Shown here piece after piece: positions 17,318 to 26,976 of a stretch of DNA of 64,000 nucleotides. This stretch comes from Oscillospiraceae bacterium (lineage in GTDB: Bacteria; Bacillota_A; Clostridia; Oscillospirales; Oscillospiraceae), in the NCBI GenBank assembly GCA_015067895.1, contig SVLP01000007.1, positions 1 through 64,000 on the forward strand. The letters are read 5' to 3'. Each line of letters begins with the position of its first letter. Position 1 is the stretch's first letter. A model generated the notes under the pieces. That model was not told the DNA's origin. It searched no databases and saw only the letters and a list, made by a program, of their open reading frames with translations. The translations under genes were made by a program, and so were the position numbers.

Positions 17318-20300
17318 TCATGCGTAGGTGCGGTAGAGGAAGGTGACGATCTGGGCCCGGTTGCAAACGGCATTGGGGCCGAAGGTAGTGGCAGTCAGGC
17401 CGGTGGCGATGCCCTTCTGGGCGGCCCACAGAACGGCATCCTCATAGAAGGAGCCCTCCTCCACATCGGTGAAGGGGTTCTCGCCGGTGGCGGCGGGGCT
17501 GCCCTCGGCGCGCCACAGGAAGGTGACGATCTGAGCCCGGTTGCAGGTCTGCAGAGGCTGGAAATGGGTCGCATCCATGCCGTTGGTGATGCCATTTTCC
17601 ACGGCCCACAGGACGGCCTTGTAGAAGAAGTCGGTCTCGGTCACATCCACGAAGGGATTGACCGTGGACTCAGGCTCGGGAGAACCGGCGGCCCGCCACA
17701 GGAAGGTGACGGCCTGGGCCCGGTTGCAGTCCAGGGTGGGGCCGAAGTGGGTATCGTCCATGCCCTTGGTGATGCCATTCTCCACCGCCCACAGCACGGG
17801 ATCGATGTAGAAGCTGTCCTCGGGCACATCCACGAAGGGATTGACCTTGGTCTCGCCGTTTTCGTTGTTGATCTGCTTGACCTCGATGGTCACGGCGGCA
17901 GTCTCGGGATCCACAGCCTCGAAGGTCAGCTTCGCCACGGGTCTGCCAGCGCGGATGCCGCTGAGGGCCACATAGCCGAAGGTCACGGAGCCGTCAGCCT
18001 CCAGCACGGAGGTGTAGTCAGCATCGATCGTGATGTCGGTCAGGGTCAGCAGTGCGGGATCCCAGGTGACCTGGACAACGCCGTTGGTGGCGTCCACATC
18101 GTTGACGATCTCCGCGACAAAGGTGGTGTCGGGCTTGTAGTCGGGGTCGGTCTCGCCGCAGCGGGTGCAGACACCCTCCACATACTCATGGCCCAGGGCG
18201 GGGATGACGGTGCCCTTGCCGACCAGCTCGCCGCAGTCCAGACAGTAGGTGTCGCCGGTGTAGCCGCTCTCGGTGCAGTCGGCTTCCTTTGCATCCCGGA
18301 GCTCGGTGTTCTCGTGGGTGCAGGGAGCCTCGGCGGGCTCGAAGTGGAAGGACACGGTGATGTCGCCGCCGGGCTGGGAGTAGCCCTTGGAAGTGCCGAC
18401 CATGACGACGATCCGCTCACCGGCCTTCAGCTCCTGGGTCACGGTATCGCTGTCGCCGTTCTTGGCGTAATAGTCCTTGCCGGACAGCTTATTGCCCTCG
18501 GCGTCGTAGTGGGTGAAGCTGTACTTCCAGTTCTCGCCGGAGACGGTGACGGTGGCAGTGCCATCCACAGCGGCCTCGAAGTCATAGTAGTGGGTGCCGT
18601 AGCTGGGCAGGGTGACCTTGTTGTCGCCCTCGACGAGATCCTGGGGATTGTCCACGTGGCCCTCGGGAACCTCGACGGCGATGTCGAAGATGGCGGCATT
18701 GGAGCCTGCGTTGCCGATCTGGATCAGGGTGGTGTCGTCCATCAGCACCTTTACCACGCCGTCCACGGCGTCATAGCGGGTACCGTCCACATCCACCCAG
18801 GCGTTCTCGCCGGTGACCACCAGGTACTTGTCCTTGAAGGGATAATTGGCGGGGGTCATGTAATCGCCGGGGTCGCCCTCCAGCTCGTACCAGGCGGCGG
18901 AGGAAGCCGCGATCTCGATGGTCTTGGCGGGGCAGTCGGCGTAGAGGAGCTCCACGGGGTTGGCGATGGAGCCCAGGGGATGCTCATAGAAGCCCTCGTA
19001 GCTCAGGCTGATGACGCCGGAGACGATGCCGGAGCCATCCCAGCTGTAGTCCTTGAGGACAATGGCCACCTCGTCGCCGGTCTTCAGCTCCACAGACTTG
19101 TTGAAGCTGGAGACGGAGGCGCCGTTGACGGTCAGCTGGATGCTGCTGCCCAGGTCGCTCTCGGCGGCAGGTGCGCCGTTGTAGAGCAGCTCCACCACGG
19201 AGATATACAGGGTACCGTCCTGCTCGGCCACGTACACATGCTCCAGATCCTGGGCGATGTCGTTCTCGCCCAGCACCAGGGTCTCAGCGGCGGCGATCTC
19301 CTTCAGGGTCATATCGGCGGTATAGGTGTCGCCGTCCAGGGAGACGATCTGAACGGTGATGAGCTCACCGGCGGTGACATTGCGCTTGGCGGAGCTGGCG
19401 GTCATGGCCTTGCCATCGATCAGAATTTGCAGCTTGGAGCCATTGTACCAGGAATACTGCTTGCTGCCTGCGCTGTTGTAGACGCTGCCCACAGCAAACT
19501 CCATACGACCATCGGCGGGGACAACATAGGTATACTCCACACCGGATTCCAGGTCGTTCTTGCCCAGAACCAGGGGGTTGTCGGGGGTCACGACCTCATC
19601 GGGCTCGAAGCGGAAGTCCACGGTGATGTCGCCGCCGGGGGCAGTCCAGCTGGCGTTCAGGGTGCCCAGCTTCAGGAGGATGGACTGACCGGCAGTCAGA
19701 TCCACGGTGACGGCAGCGGCATCGCCGCGCTTGGCCTGGTGATCCTCGCTGTCGACCATTGCATTGCCGTTGGCATCAAACAGGGAGTACCAGAAGCGCC
19801 AGTTGTCACCGGAAACGGTGAAGGTGGCGGTGCCGTCCTGCTCTGCCACGAAGTCGTAGTAGTAATTGTCGGACTCCTCGATGGTGACGGTGTTTTCGCC
19901 CTCCACGAGATCCTTGGGGTTGTCGGGATAGCCCTCCTCGATGATGGTGCTCAGTTGGAAGACAGCGGGAGCGGTGCCGGAGTTGCCGATCTGAAGACTG
20001 GACACGGCGGGCATCATCAGACCGTTGGCGGGCACATCATAACGGGTGCCGCCGATGACCACGTAAGCACCGGTGCCCCGGACGATCAGCTTGTAGCCGG
20101 AGCCAAAGCCGGTCAGCTTGTACCACACGGCCTCGCCTGCGGGGATCTCAACCGTCTCGGTGGGACACTGGGCGTAGGTCAGCAGGTAGGGATTTCCTCT
20201 GGAGCCCTGGGGATGCTCGTAGAAGCCCTCCCAGCTCAGGTTCAGCACAGCGTTGACGCTCTCGCCGAACTGGGAGTTCAGCAGCACGGTGATCTCATCA

Positions 20301-23300
20301 CCGGCCTTCACGTCATAGCTGTTGCGGAAGCCGTAGACGGTGACACCGTTGATCTTAAAGATCACGGAGGAGCTGAGGGATGCCTCGGAGCAGTAGGTGC
20401 CGTCGCACCACAGCTCCTTGATGGTGGTGTACAGGGTGCCGTCCTGCTCGGCGATGAAGGAGTAGTCGGTCTTCCGGGCGATGGCGTTGTCGCCGATTGC
20501 CAGCTGTGCGGCAGGCTCCAGGGCGGTCAGCGTCAGGGTGGCAGTATAGGTGTCGGTGTCCACGGCGGACAGCTCCACGGTGACGGTATCACCGGTTTTG
20601 ACGGTCAGCTTGGTGTCGGCCAGGTTGGGAACGTATTCCCCGTTGACCAGGATCTTCACCCGGTCGCCCTTGCCGTAGGCATACTGGTAGATGGTCTTGC
20701 CGGTGCTATCCTTGACCACGAAGTCGAACTCCAGACGGCCATCGGCCTGGGCGGTGTAGGTGTAGACATTGCCGGAGGTCAGGGCATTCTCGCCCAGGGT
20801 CAGCGCGGGAACCTCGGGCTCGGTGGGGTCGGGCTCGCTGGGCTCAGTGGGATCGGTGGGATCAGGCTCCGTGGGATCGGTGGGGTCAGGCTCGGAGCCG
20901 GTCTCGCCGGAGTAGGCAAAGCGCACGGTGATCTCCCGCTCCACGGCACTCCAGCCGGAGTAGGGAATGACCTTGAAGACCAGGGTATCACCGGCGACCA
21001 GCTCTCTGGTGATCTCACTGCCGTCGTACTTGGGGTTGTGGATGCTGTTGCCGCTGAGCTCGCCGTTGATATAGACGGTGGCACGCCAGTCGGTGCCCTC
21101 GGAGGCGATGGTGGCGGTGCCGTCGCTGGCAGCGGTGTAGGAGAAGAAGTAGCCGGTCTTGGGCGCGGTGACCGTGTTGTCACCGATGGCAAAGGGCGCG
21201 GGATCCTCTTCGGTACCGGCGGCGTTGGTCTTGTAGGAACGCTCTTCCCCGGTAACGGAGAAGGAGGCCTTCGCAGAAGCGGCCTTCAGCTCGCTTTCGG
21301 AGATGGCTTCGGCGGACATGGTGCCGATGGGCGCGGGGGAAGCGGCCTTGGCGGCAGCGGTGCCGTTGACGGTGACGGAGGTGATGGAGGCGGGCCACAC
21401 ATTTTCGCCCATGGTGCCGATCATCACGGCCACATACTGCCGGACATCCTCGTCATAGGACAGGTGCCAGACCTCGTTGGTGGTGCCGTTGAAGGTGGAC
21501 AGATACAGGTTGCCGTCCTCGCCCGCCATCAGGGAGGTGTACATATTGTCCAGAGTCTCGTCGCCGGGGAACTCGCAGGGCAGGTCGCTCTTGGAGATGG
21601 CATACAGGGCATCCATACCGCCCTCCGCCCGGTCATAGATCCAGAAGTCCCAGACGTAGCCGTCGTTGTCCAGCAGGATCAGGTGCTCGGTGTCGTGGAG
21701 GACGCCGTCCTCATCGGCCACCTGCTCGTAGCCGGCGGAGGTGATGCCCACCAGGTAGTCGGCCAGGTCACCCAGATTGAAGCCAACGGCATCCAGCGCC
21801 ATGGGATTCTTGGGAGACAGCAGATAATAATAGTAGATGGAGCTGACCTGCTCGACCCCGTGCACCTCGGTGAAGTAGGGGTTGTAGGTCATATCCCACA
21901 GGGGGATCTCATTGGTGTTGGCGGCGGAGGCGATGGTCTTGCCGTCATGGCCGACCTTGTGCATCTGCCAGCCTGCGTCGGCGTCCATCATGTAGAAGGC
22001 ATCCTCGGCGGGAGAATAGGTGGCGGAGGTCATGACATGGTCGATGGCCGCGCAGGGCTTCCAGCTCTCGCCCGTGGACATATCCCAGTCGTAGAAGGTG
22101 GTGTTGGCGTCCGCGTCGGTGACGGTGCCGTGGATGGTGACGTCCAGGATCTCCACGTTCACGGTGCACTCGGCGTACTTGGCGGGATCCAGGTTGGAGG
22201 TGGCCCGGATGGTGGCGGTGCCCTCCTTGATGCCGGTAACAACGCCCCGCTTGTCCACGGTGGCGATGGCTTCATCGGAGCTCGTCCAGGTGACGGTGCG
22301 GTCGGTGGCCGTCCAGGGCTGAACGTTGGCGGTCAGCTGGGCAGAGGTGCCGCAGATCACATCGATCTCGCTCTTGTTCAGCTTGACGCCCATGACCTTG
22401 TCGGTGGGCTTGGCCCAGCTGTTGTCATTTCCGGAGCGGACGGGGATGATGAGACCGGACATCTCGTGCCAGAAATCGGCGTAGCGGGTGAACTCGCCGT
22501 TCTCGGGATCGATCTCGTAGTAGTAGGCGTAGGTGATGTAGCTGCCGATCAGGACTTCACAGTGGGAGTTCCAGCAGAGCATGCCGGTGTTGGGGTTGTA
22601 CTCCATGCCCATGTTGCCGGTGGTGCCGCCCATGTCTGCGCCCATGATGGGATCCACATGGGTCAGGTAGGGATCCTCCATCAGCAGCTCGGGAGCATCC
22701 AGGGTGTCCAGGGTGAAGGAATACACCTTGCCGGTGCCCAGCTCGTTGCAGTAGAAGGTTCCGTCCAGATCACAGGCCAGGGTGTTGGTATTGACGCCGA
22801 TCTGTCCGATCCGGGTCACCTCGCCGGAGAGCTTGTGGATGGAGACCAGCTCGCCGGTCTCGGTGACGCCGTAAACTTCACCATCGGTCACGTTGTAGGC
22901 CATGTCATAGAGCACCATCTCCAGGTCGGTGATGAAGGTGGTGTCGGACAGGTCGTCCTCGGGCATGACGTAGAGCTCGCCGCAGTCGGTGGAGGCGAAG
23001 ACATAGTGCTCGGCGATGGTGGCGGCAAAGAAGGTGTGGTCGGAGTAGGCCACGCGGGGGGTGCCGACCTTGTAGTCGTACTCAAAGGTCTTGTCGAAAC
23101 CGGCCCAGTGACGGGAAACCAGATCGAAGGCCATCATCTCGGGCAGGTCGGTGGACTCGCCGATCTGCATCTCGATCATGTAGGTGGCGGCATTCATGGC
23201 GTAGTCGAAGACCTGCAGCAGGAACTTCTTGCCGTTGACCTTGTCCAGGGAGAAGGTGTACTCAGCAGCCTCGCCCTTTTCAATGTCCTGCTTGGCGCCG

Positions 23301-26300
23301 GTCTGAGCCAGGCACCGGGTGCCGGTCTTGTTGTACAGACCGACGGCAGCCACATAGTTGTTGTCGCTGGCCTTGACGGTCATGGTGTTGTTCATCACAT
23401 CGATGCTGGCGCTGAAGAGCTCAGGGGCAGTGTTGTCGATGACGAAGCTGGTAGACAGCTTCGTGCCCTGGCCCAGAGCGTCCCAGTCCACATTGCCGTT
23501 TTCGTCGATGTAATACTCGGGCACCAGGGAGAAGTCCATGGTGATCCGGTCATTCTCAGCGGCGGACTTCAGGGAGAAGTTGGTGGTCAGCATCATGCCG
23601 CTGTTCTGCCAGCCCAGGGCGCCGTAGTAGTAGGCCATGTTGACCGCGCCGGTGAGCTGATCCATGATGGTCTCGCCGGTGGTCTCGTTGACCACGGTGA
23701 CCCGGGACTGGTCGGCGTGACGGATGGCGATGAAGCTGACGCCGTCCATGGTGTCGTTGGAGTTCATGGCGTTGCGCTCGGGCATGTACCTGGCGTCGGC
23801 GATGACGGGGTTGCCGCCGAAGCTGTAGTTGTAGCCGGGATCCCACTCGTAGATGACCTTGAAGTCGTTGCCGCGGGTACGGCCGATGTAGGGGATCCGG
23901 GTATCCTCGCCGGTGGCGAAGGTCGTCCACTCACCCACGTCGAACATGCCGGGATCAGACCAGTTGCCGTAGAAGCCCAGCACGGGGATGGAGTGGGAGG
24001 TGCCGTCCTCCACCTGGGCATACAGGAAGCCCTGGAGATAGGTACCGTTGGGGAAGCTCTCCTCGATCCAGCTCCGGGCGCCATCGGTCAGGCTGAAGCG
24101 GACGGTGATGTCCACGCTGCCGTTGGCAGGCAGGGTGGCGGTGGTGGTGGAGAGACTGCGCAGGAAGACATAGGCGTCATAGGAATCCACATCGCCGTCG
24201 CCGTCCACATCCGCATTGTCCATGTCGTTCAGGGAGGAACGCACGCCGGTGGCGTAGTCCAGCAGGGCCTGGCCGTCGGCGGTGTTGACCACGCCGTCGC
24301 CGTTGAAGTCCTGGCCCTCCAGACTCAGGGTACGGGCACGGCTGCCGTCCACCGTCCACATGACGTCCATGGGAAGCTGCGCGGTGGTGTAGTCCATGTA
24401 GTCGAATTCACCGTCGGACAGCAGGGCCTGGGTGAAGAAATCGGCGTTCAGATTCAGAACCTTCTCCTCGCTCTCCAGATTGTGGACGGTGAAGGAGGCA
24501 CTGTAGGAGCCGGTGCGGTCGGGATCGTCGAAAAGCTCGACCTTGACCTTGCCGTCGGCGTCACCGGCGGAGGAGCCGGGGGCCATGGTGACCCAGGAGT
24601 CGGCGGTGATGGCGTCATGGACGTTCGCCAGACCGGCGCCCTGCTGCAGGACGGGCCAGTAGACGCCCTCGGATGCCAGCAGCGGCGTGGCCGTGGACAT
24701 CAGCAGACTCTGGATCAGCTGACGCTCGCTCAGGCCGGTCTTTTCTGCCAGACCGTTCTCCCGGACATACTGGGCCATCAGTGCGGACATGCCCGCCACC
24801 TGGGGAGAGGCCATGGAGGTGCCGGACATGATCTCGTAGCCCTCGCCGGAGGCATCCAGACCGTTCAGGGAGTAGATGTTACCGCCGGGGGCGGTGATCT
24901 CGGGCTTCATCTCCAGGCTGCCGGGGACGCCCCAGCTGGAGAAAGTGGACATGGTGTGGTATTCGCTGTCGAACTGGCCCAGACCGATGGTGTCGGAAAT
25001 GGTCATGGTACCGGTGTAGCAGCGCACATTGCCGCTGTCATCCAGGACGGGGGTGGACTTTTCCCGGATGAGCTGGCCCTGAACCTGGCTCAGGGCGGCG
25101 ACGGGGTTGGTGTAGGTATACTCGGTCAGATCCAGGGTAATCATGCCGCTCTGGTTGTTGTAGATGAACACGGCAGAGGCACCGGCCTCCACCGCCAGGG
25201 TGGCCTTCTCCACGAAGTTGGTCTCACCACGGGAGCACAGGGCGATCTTACCGGGCAGAAGGTCGGCAACGGCCTTCCAGTCCTCCTCCTTGCCCACGCC
25301 GTCGATGAAGATGTACTCGTGCTCGCCGGCGATCTCCCGGAAGAGCTTATTGGTGAACTCGCCGCCGTTGTTGTCCTCGTTGTAGACGATCATCTCGCCG
25401 CCGACGGTGATGTAATAGCCCACCATGCCGTCGTTCTCCACGGAGGCCACGGCCAGGGAGTTGGTGAAGGAGCCGGGCTGGCCCACGGTGTGCTGGCTGA
25501 CGTCGGTGGCATACAGATAGCCGCCGTTTTCCGCCATCTCCGCCCAGGGGCCGGAGTTGCCCGCAGAGATGCACACCACCACGCCGGACTCGGACAGATC
25601 GTCCATGACGGTCTCAAAGACGGGGTTGTCGTGGGTAGTGCGGCCGGGGGCCAGGGAGCCCAGGGACAGGTTCACGGAGTCGGCACCCAGGACGATGGCG
25701 TCCTCGATGGCCGCGAAGTAGTCGGAGTCATAGGGGCTGCCGGTCTTGCCGAAGACCTTCATGGTCAGCAGCTGGGCCTCGGGAGCCACACCCTGGACAA
25801 AGACCGCGTCCAGTGCCTCGACAAAGCCCTCACCATCTGCGATATAGGTGTTGGCGGTGGCGATACCGGCCACGTGGGAGCCGTGCTCGCCCTGGTCGTC
25901 GTTGTCGTGGGTGATGTCGTAGTCCGCATCTTTATAATTGTATGCGAAGGGGAGCTTGGTGTTGAGGTAGGCGGTCTCGGGATCCACAACCACGTTCAGC
26001 TCGCCTGCCACGGCGGCGATCTTGTCGGCGGTCAGCAGATCCAGAGTCTCCACATAAGCCTCATAGCTCATGCCCTTCTCCTCGGCGAGCTTCGCCAGGG
26101 CATACTCGAAGGCAGCGGCGTTCAGGCTCTGGTGATCGGAGTCCGTGCCGGTGTCGATGACGGCGATCCGGGTACCTGCGCCGGTGTAGCCTGCATCCCA
26201 GGCCAGGCTGGAGCCGGTCTGGCCGCCGGAGGTGGCCATGCTGGGGCTGACCTTGTCAGATTCCACGGGCTCAGCCAGATACCGGTTCTCCAGCACCACG

Positions 26301-26764
26301 GCCTTGACGCCGGGCAGACCCTCGATGACCTCGATGTCGCCGTAGCGCACATTGGCAGAGATGAGGTTGGCAGCCAGAGTCAGGTTCCAGACCACATCCA
26401 GTTCGTTCCTGGTGGCGCCCTCGATCCGGCTGACCAGCTTATCCTGGTCGTTCTTCAGGGCCTCGCGGTAGGTCATCGCGGCGCGGTCGTCTGCAATGTC
26501 CACGGTGTCGAAGCCGGCCTTGATCGTAGAGGCCTTTTCCAGGATGATGGACACGCGAACCATGTCGGTGTCGACATATTCATCCATGGTGTGCAGCTTC
26601 TCGTCGTCACGCTCCAGCGGGCTGACAGAAACTGCGCTGTTGTCCACCTGCGTGAAGGTGACGGTGCTCTTGGGGCTGGCGGCATTGGCAGCGGGCACCA
26701 TGCCGACCAGAAGAGCGGCCACCAGAAGCAGAGACAGCAGTCTTTCGGGTAGACGCTTTTTCAT
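17318..26764 (-). CDS. Giant SLH-anchored S8 (subtilisin-family) surface protease 2
   Basis: A 3148-aa paralogue of the protease encoded at 7824-17042. Signal peptide about 1-29. Catalytic triad: Asp in AVIDTGTD (about 203), His in HGSHVAG (about 293) and Ser in GTSMASPQ (about 650), with a PA-like insertion. Dockerin-like calcium loops (DFNGDGVVNTAD, DVDGDGDVDSYD) are near 820-865 and a BIG2 domain near 1458-1545. An EPDPTDPTEP linker leads to two tandem units of roughly 480 aa, each containing GFYEHP and a beta-rich pre-peptidase-like module. Then come a Cys-pair domain, a cohesin-like domain (about 2880-2965) and three SLH repeats (about 2970-3145). The start has AGGAGGT 8 bases upstream and a consensus promoter. 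Function: cell-surface proteolysis, inferred from the intact triad. Confidence 0.93.
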   Translation of the reverse strand: MKKRLPERLLSLLLVAALLVGMVPAANAASPKSTVTFTQVDNSAVSVSPLERDDEKLHTMDEYVDTDMVRVSIILEKASTIKAGFDTVDIADDRAAMTYREALKNDQDKLVSRIEGATRNELDVVWNLTLAANLISANVRYGDIEVIEGLPGVKAVVLENRYLAEPVESDKVSPSMATSGGQTGSSLAWDAGYTGAGTRIAVIDTGTDSDHQSLNAAAFEYALAKLAEEKGMSYEAYVETLDLLTADKIAAVAGELNVVVDPETAYLNTKLPFAYNYKDADYDITHDNDDQGEHGSHVAGIATANTYIADGEGFVEALDAVFVQGVAPEAQLLTMKVFGKTGSPYDSDYFAAIEDAIVLGADSVNLSLGSLAPGRTTHDNPVFETVMDDLSESGVVVCISAGNSGPWAEMAENGGYLYATDVSQHTVGQPGSFTNSLAVASVENDGMVGYYITVGGEMIVYNEDNNGGEFTNKLFREIAGEHEYIFIDGVGKEEDWKAVADLLPGKIALCSRGETNFVEKATLAVEAGASAVFIYNNQSGMITLDLTEYTYTNPVAALSQVQGQLIREKSTPVLDDSGNVRCYTGTMTISDTIGLGQFDSEYHTMSTFSSWGVPGSLEMKPEITAPGGNIYSLNGLDASGEGYEIMSGTSMASPQVAGMSALMAQYVRENGLAEKTGLSERQLIQSLLMSTATPLLASEGVYWPVLQQGAGLANVHDAITADSWVTMAPGSSAGDADGKVKVELFDDPDRTGSYSASFTVHNLESEEKVLNLNADFFTQALLSDGEFDYMDYTTAQLPMDVMWTVDGSRARTLSLEGQDFNGDGVVNTADGQALLDYATGVRSSLNDMDNADVDGDGDVDSYDAYVFLRSLSTTTATLPANGSVDITVRFSLTDGARSWIEESFPNGTYLQGFLYAQVEDGTSHSIPVLGFYGNWSDPGMFDVGEWTTFATGEDTRIPYIGRTRGNDFKVIYEWDPGYNYSFGGNPVIADARYMPERNAMNSNDTMDGVSFIAIRHADQSRVTVVNETTGETIMDQLTGAVNMAYYYGALGWQNSGMMLTTNFSLKSAAENDRITMDFSLVPEYYIDENGNVDWDALGQGTKLSTSFVIDNTAPELFSASIDVMNNTMTVKASDNNYVAAVGLYNKTGTRCLAQTGAKQDIEKGEAAEYTFSLDKVNGKKFLLQVFDYAMNAATYMIEMQIGESTDLPEMMAFDLVSRHWAGFDKTFEYDYKVGTPRVAYSDHTFFAATIAEHYVFASTDCGELYVMPEDDLSDTTFITDLEMVLYDMAYNVTDGEVYGVTETGELVSIHKLSGEVTRIGQIGVNTNTLACDLDGTFYCNELGTGKVYSFTLDTLDAPELLMEDPYLTHVDPIMGADMGGTTGNMGMEYNPNTGMLCWNSHCEVLIGSYITYAYYYEIDPENGEFTRYADFWHEMSGLIIPVRSGNDNSWAKPTDKVMGVKLNKSEIDVICGTSAQLTANVQPWTATDRTVTWTSSDEAIATVDKRGVVTGIKEGTATIRATSNLDPAKYAECTVNVEILDVTIHGTVTDADANTTFYDWDMSTGESWKPCAAIDHVMTSATYSPAEDAFYMMDADAGWQMHKVGHDGKTIASAANTNEIPLWDMTYNPYFTEVHGVEQVSSIYYYYLLSPKNPMALDAVGFNLGDLADYLVGITSAGYEQVADEDGVLHDTEHLILLDNDGYVWDFWIYDRAEGGMDALYAISKSDLPCEFPGDETLDNMYTSLMAGEDGNLYLSTFNGTTNEVWHLSYDEDVRQYVAVMIGTMGENVWPASITSVTVNGTAAAKAASPAPIGTMSAEAISESELKAASAKASFSVTGEERSYKTNAAGTEEDPAPFAIGDNTVTAPKTGYFFSYTAASDGTATIASEGTDWRATVYINGELSGNSIHNPKYDGSEITRELVAGDTLVFKVIPYSGWSAVEREITVRFAYSGETGSEPDPTDPTEPDPTDPTEPSEPDPTEPEVPALTLGENALTSGNVYTYTAQADGRLEFDFVVKDSTGKTIYQYAYGKGDRVKILVNGEYVPNLADTKLTVKTGDTVTVELSAVDTDTYTATLTLTALEPAAQLAIGDNAIARKTDYSFIAEQDGTLYTTIKELWCDGTYCSEASLSSSVIFKINGVTVYGFRNSYDVKAGDEITVLLNSQFGESVNAVLNLSWEGFYEHPQGSRGNPYLLTYAQCPTETVEIPAGEAVWYKLTGFGSGYKLIVRGTGAYVVIGGTRYDVPANGLMMPAVSSLQIGNSGTAPAVFQLSTIIEEGYPDNPKDLVEGENTVTIEESDNYYYDFVAEQDGTATFTVSGDNWRFWYSLFDANGNAMVDSEDHQAKRGDAAAVTVDLTAGQSILLKLGTLNASWTAPGGDITVDFRFEPDEVVTPDNPLVLGKNDLESGVEYTYVVPADGRMEFAVGSVYNSAGSKQYSWYNGSKLQILIDGKAMTASSAKRNVTAGELITVQIVSLDGDTYTADMTLKEIAAAETLVLGENDIAQDLEHVYVAEQDGTLYISVVELLYNGAPAAESDLGSSIQLTVNGASVSSFNKSVELKTGDEVAIVLKDYSWDGSGIVSGVISLSYEGFYEHPLGSIANPVELLYADCPAKTIEIAASSAAWYELEGDPGDYMTPANYPFKDKYLVVTGENAWVDVDGTRYDAVDGVVKVLMDDTTLIQIGNAGSNAAIFDIAVEVPEGHVDNPQDLVEGDNKVTLPSYGTHYYDFEAAVDGTATVTVSGENWKYSFTHYDAEGNKLSGKDYYAKNGDSDTVTQELKAGERIVVMVGTSKGYSQPGGDITVSFHFEPAEAPCTHENTELRDAKEADCTESGYTGDTYCLDCGELVGKGTVIPALGHEYVEGVCTRCGETDPDYKPDTTFVAEIVNDVDATNGVVQVTWDPALLTLTDITIDADYTSVLEADGSVTFGYVALSGIRAGRPVAKLTFEAVDPETAAVTIEVKQINNENGETKVNPFVDVPEDSFYIDPVLWAVENGITKGMDDTHFGPTLDCNRAQAVTFLWRAAGSPEPESTVNPFVDVTETDFFYKAVLWAVENGITNGMDATHFQPLQTCNRAQIVTFLWRAEGSPAATGENPFTDVEEGSFYEDAVLWAAQKGIATGLTATTFGPNAVCNRAQIVTFLYRTYA

Positions 26765-26860
26765 GTTTGTTACCTCCTGTTTTGGTTTGCTGATCCCTCA
26801 GCGCGGAGCGTCAGACCGTTTCGCCGAAAACATTTGTCCGCAAGGTCACTGTATTTTTTG

Positions 26861-26872
26861 CAGAACGTTCTG
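26861..26872 (-). promoter_or_regulatory. Perfect 12-base palindrome in protease 2 leader
   Basis: CAGAACGTTCTG is a perfect palindrome about 12 bases downstream of the -10 element, close to the predicted transcription start. It is a candidate repressor site. It does not fit the SOS (DinR/LexA) box, which needs spaced half-sites. Confidence 0.45.
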
Positions 26873-26883
26873 ACTTAAAACGC

Positions 26884-26912
26884 ATTATAGCAAACGCACC
26901 ATAGCGTGTCAA
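26884..26912 (-). promoter_or_regulatory. Perfect-consensus promoter of protease gene 2
   Basis: TTGACA (26912-26907), 17 bases, TATAAT (26889-26884). Both hexamers match the sigma-A consensus exactly. Confidence 0.92.
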
Positions 26913-26934
26913 CAAATTCCACCCATTTCAGCAC

Positions 26935-26970
26935 AAAAAAACACCCCTGAAGCCCATTCTTCAGGGGTGC
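26935..26970 (-). terminator. Terminator of the ArsR-type regulator gene
   Basis: A 12-bp stem (GCACCCCTGAAG paired with CTTCAGGGGTGT, read on the minus strand), a 6-base loop and a run of seven Ts. It begins 7 bases after the stop codon at 26977. Confidence 0.92.
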
Positions 26971-26976
26971 TTCGAT

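Noticed and set aside
17156..26752. Plus-strand open frame of about 3200 codons opposite protease 2; similar ones at 7533-13982 and 45118-51969 (+) and 58351-62970 (-)
   Set aside because: Same antisense shadow effect: repetitive Gly/Asp/Val-rich translation, no start signals, and overlap with genes that have intact catalytic motifs.
26861..26872. SOS (LexA/DinR) box at CAGAACGTTCTG
   Set aside because: The DinR consensus needs GAAC and GTTC separated by four bases; here they are directly adjacent.
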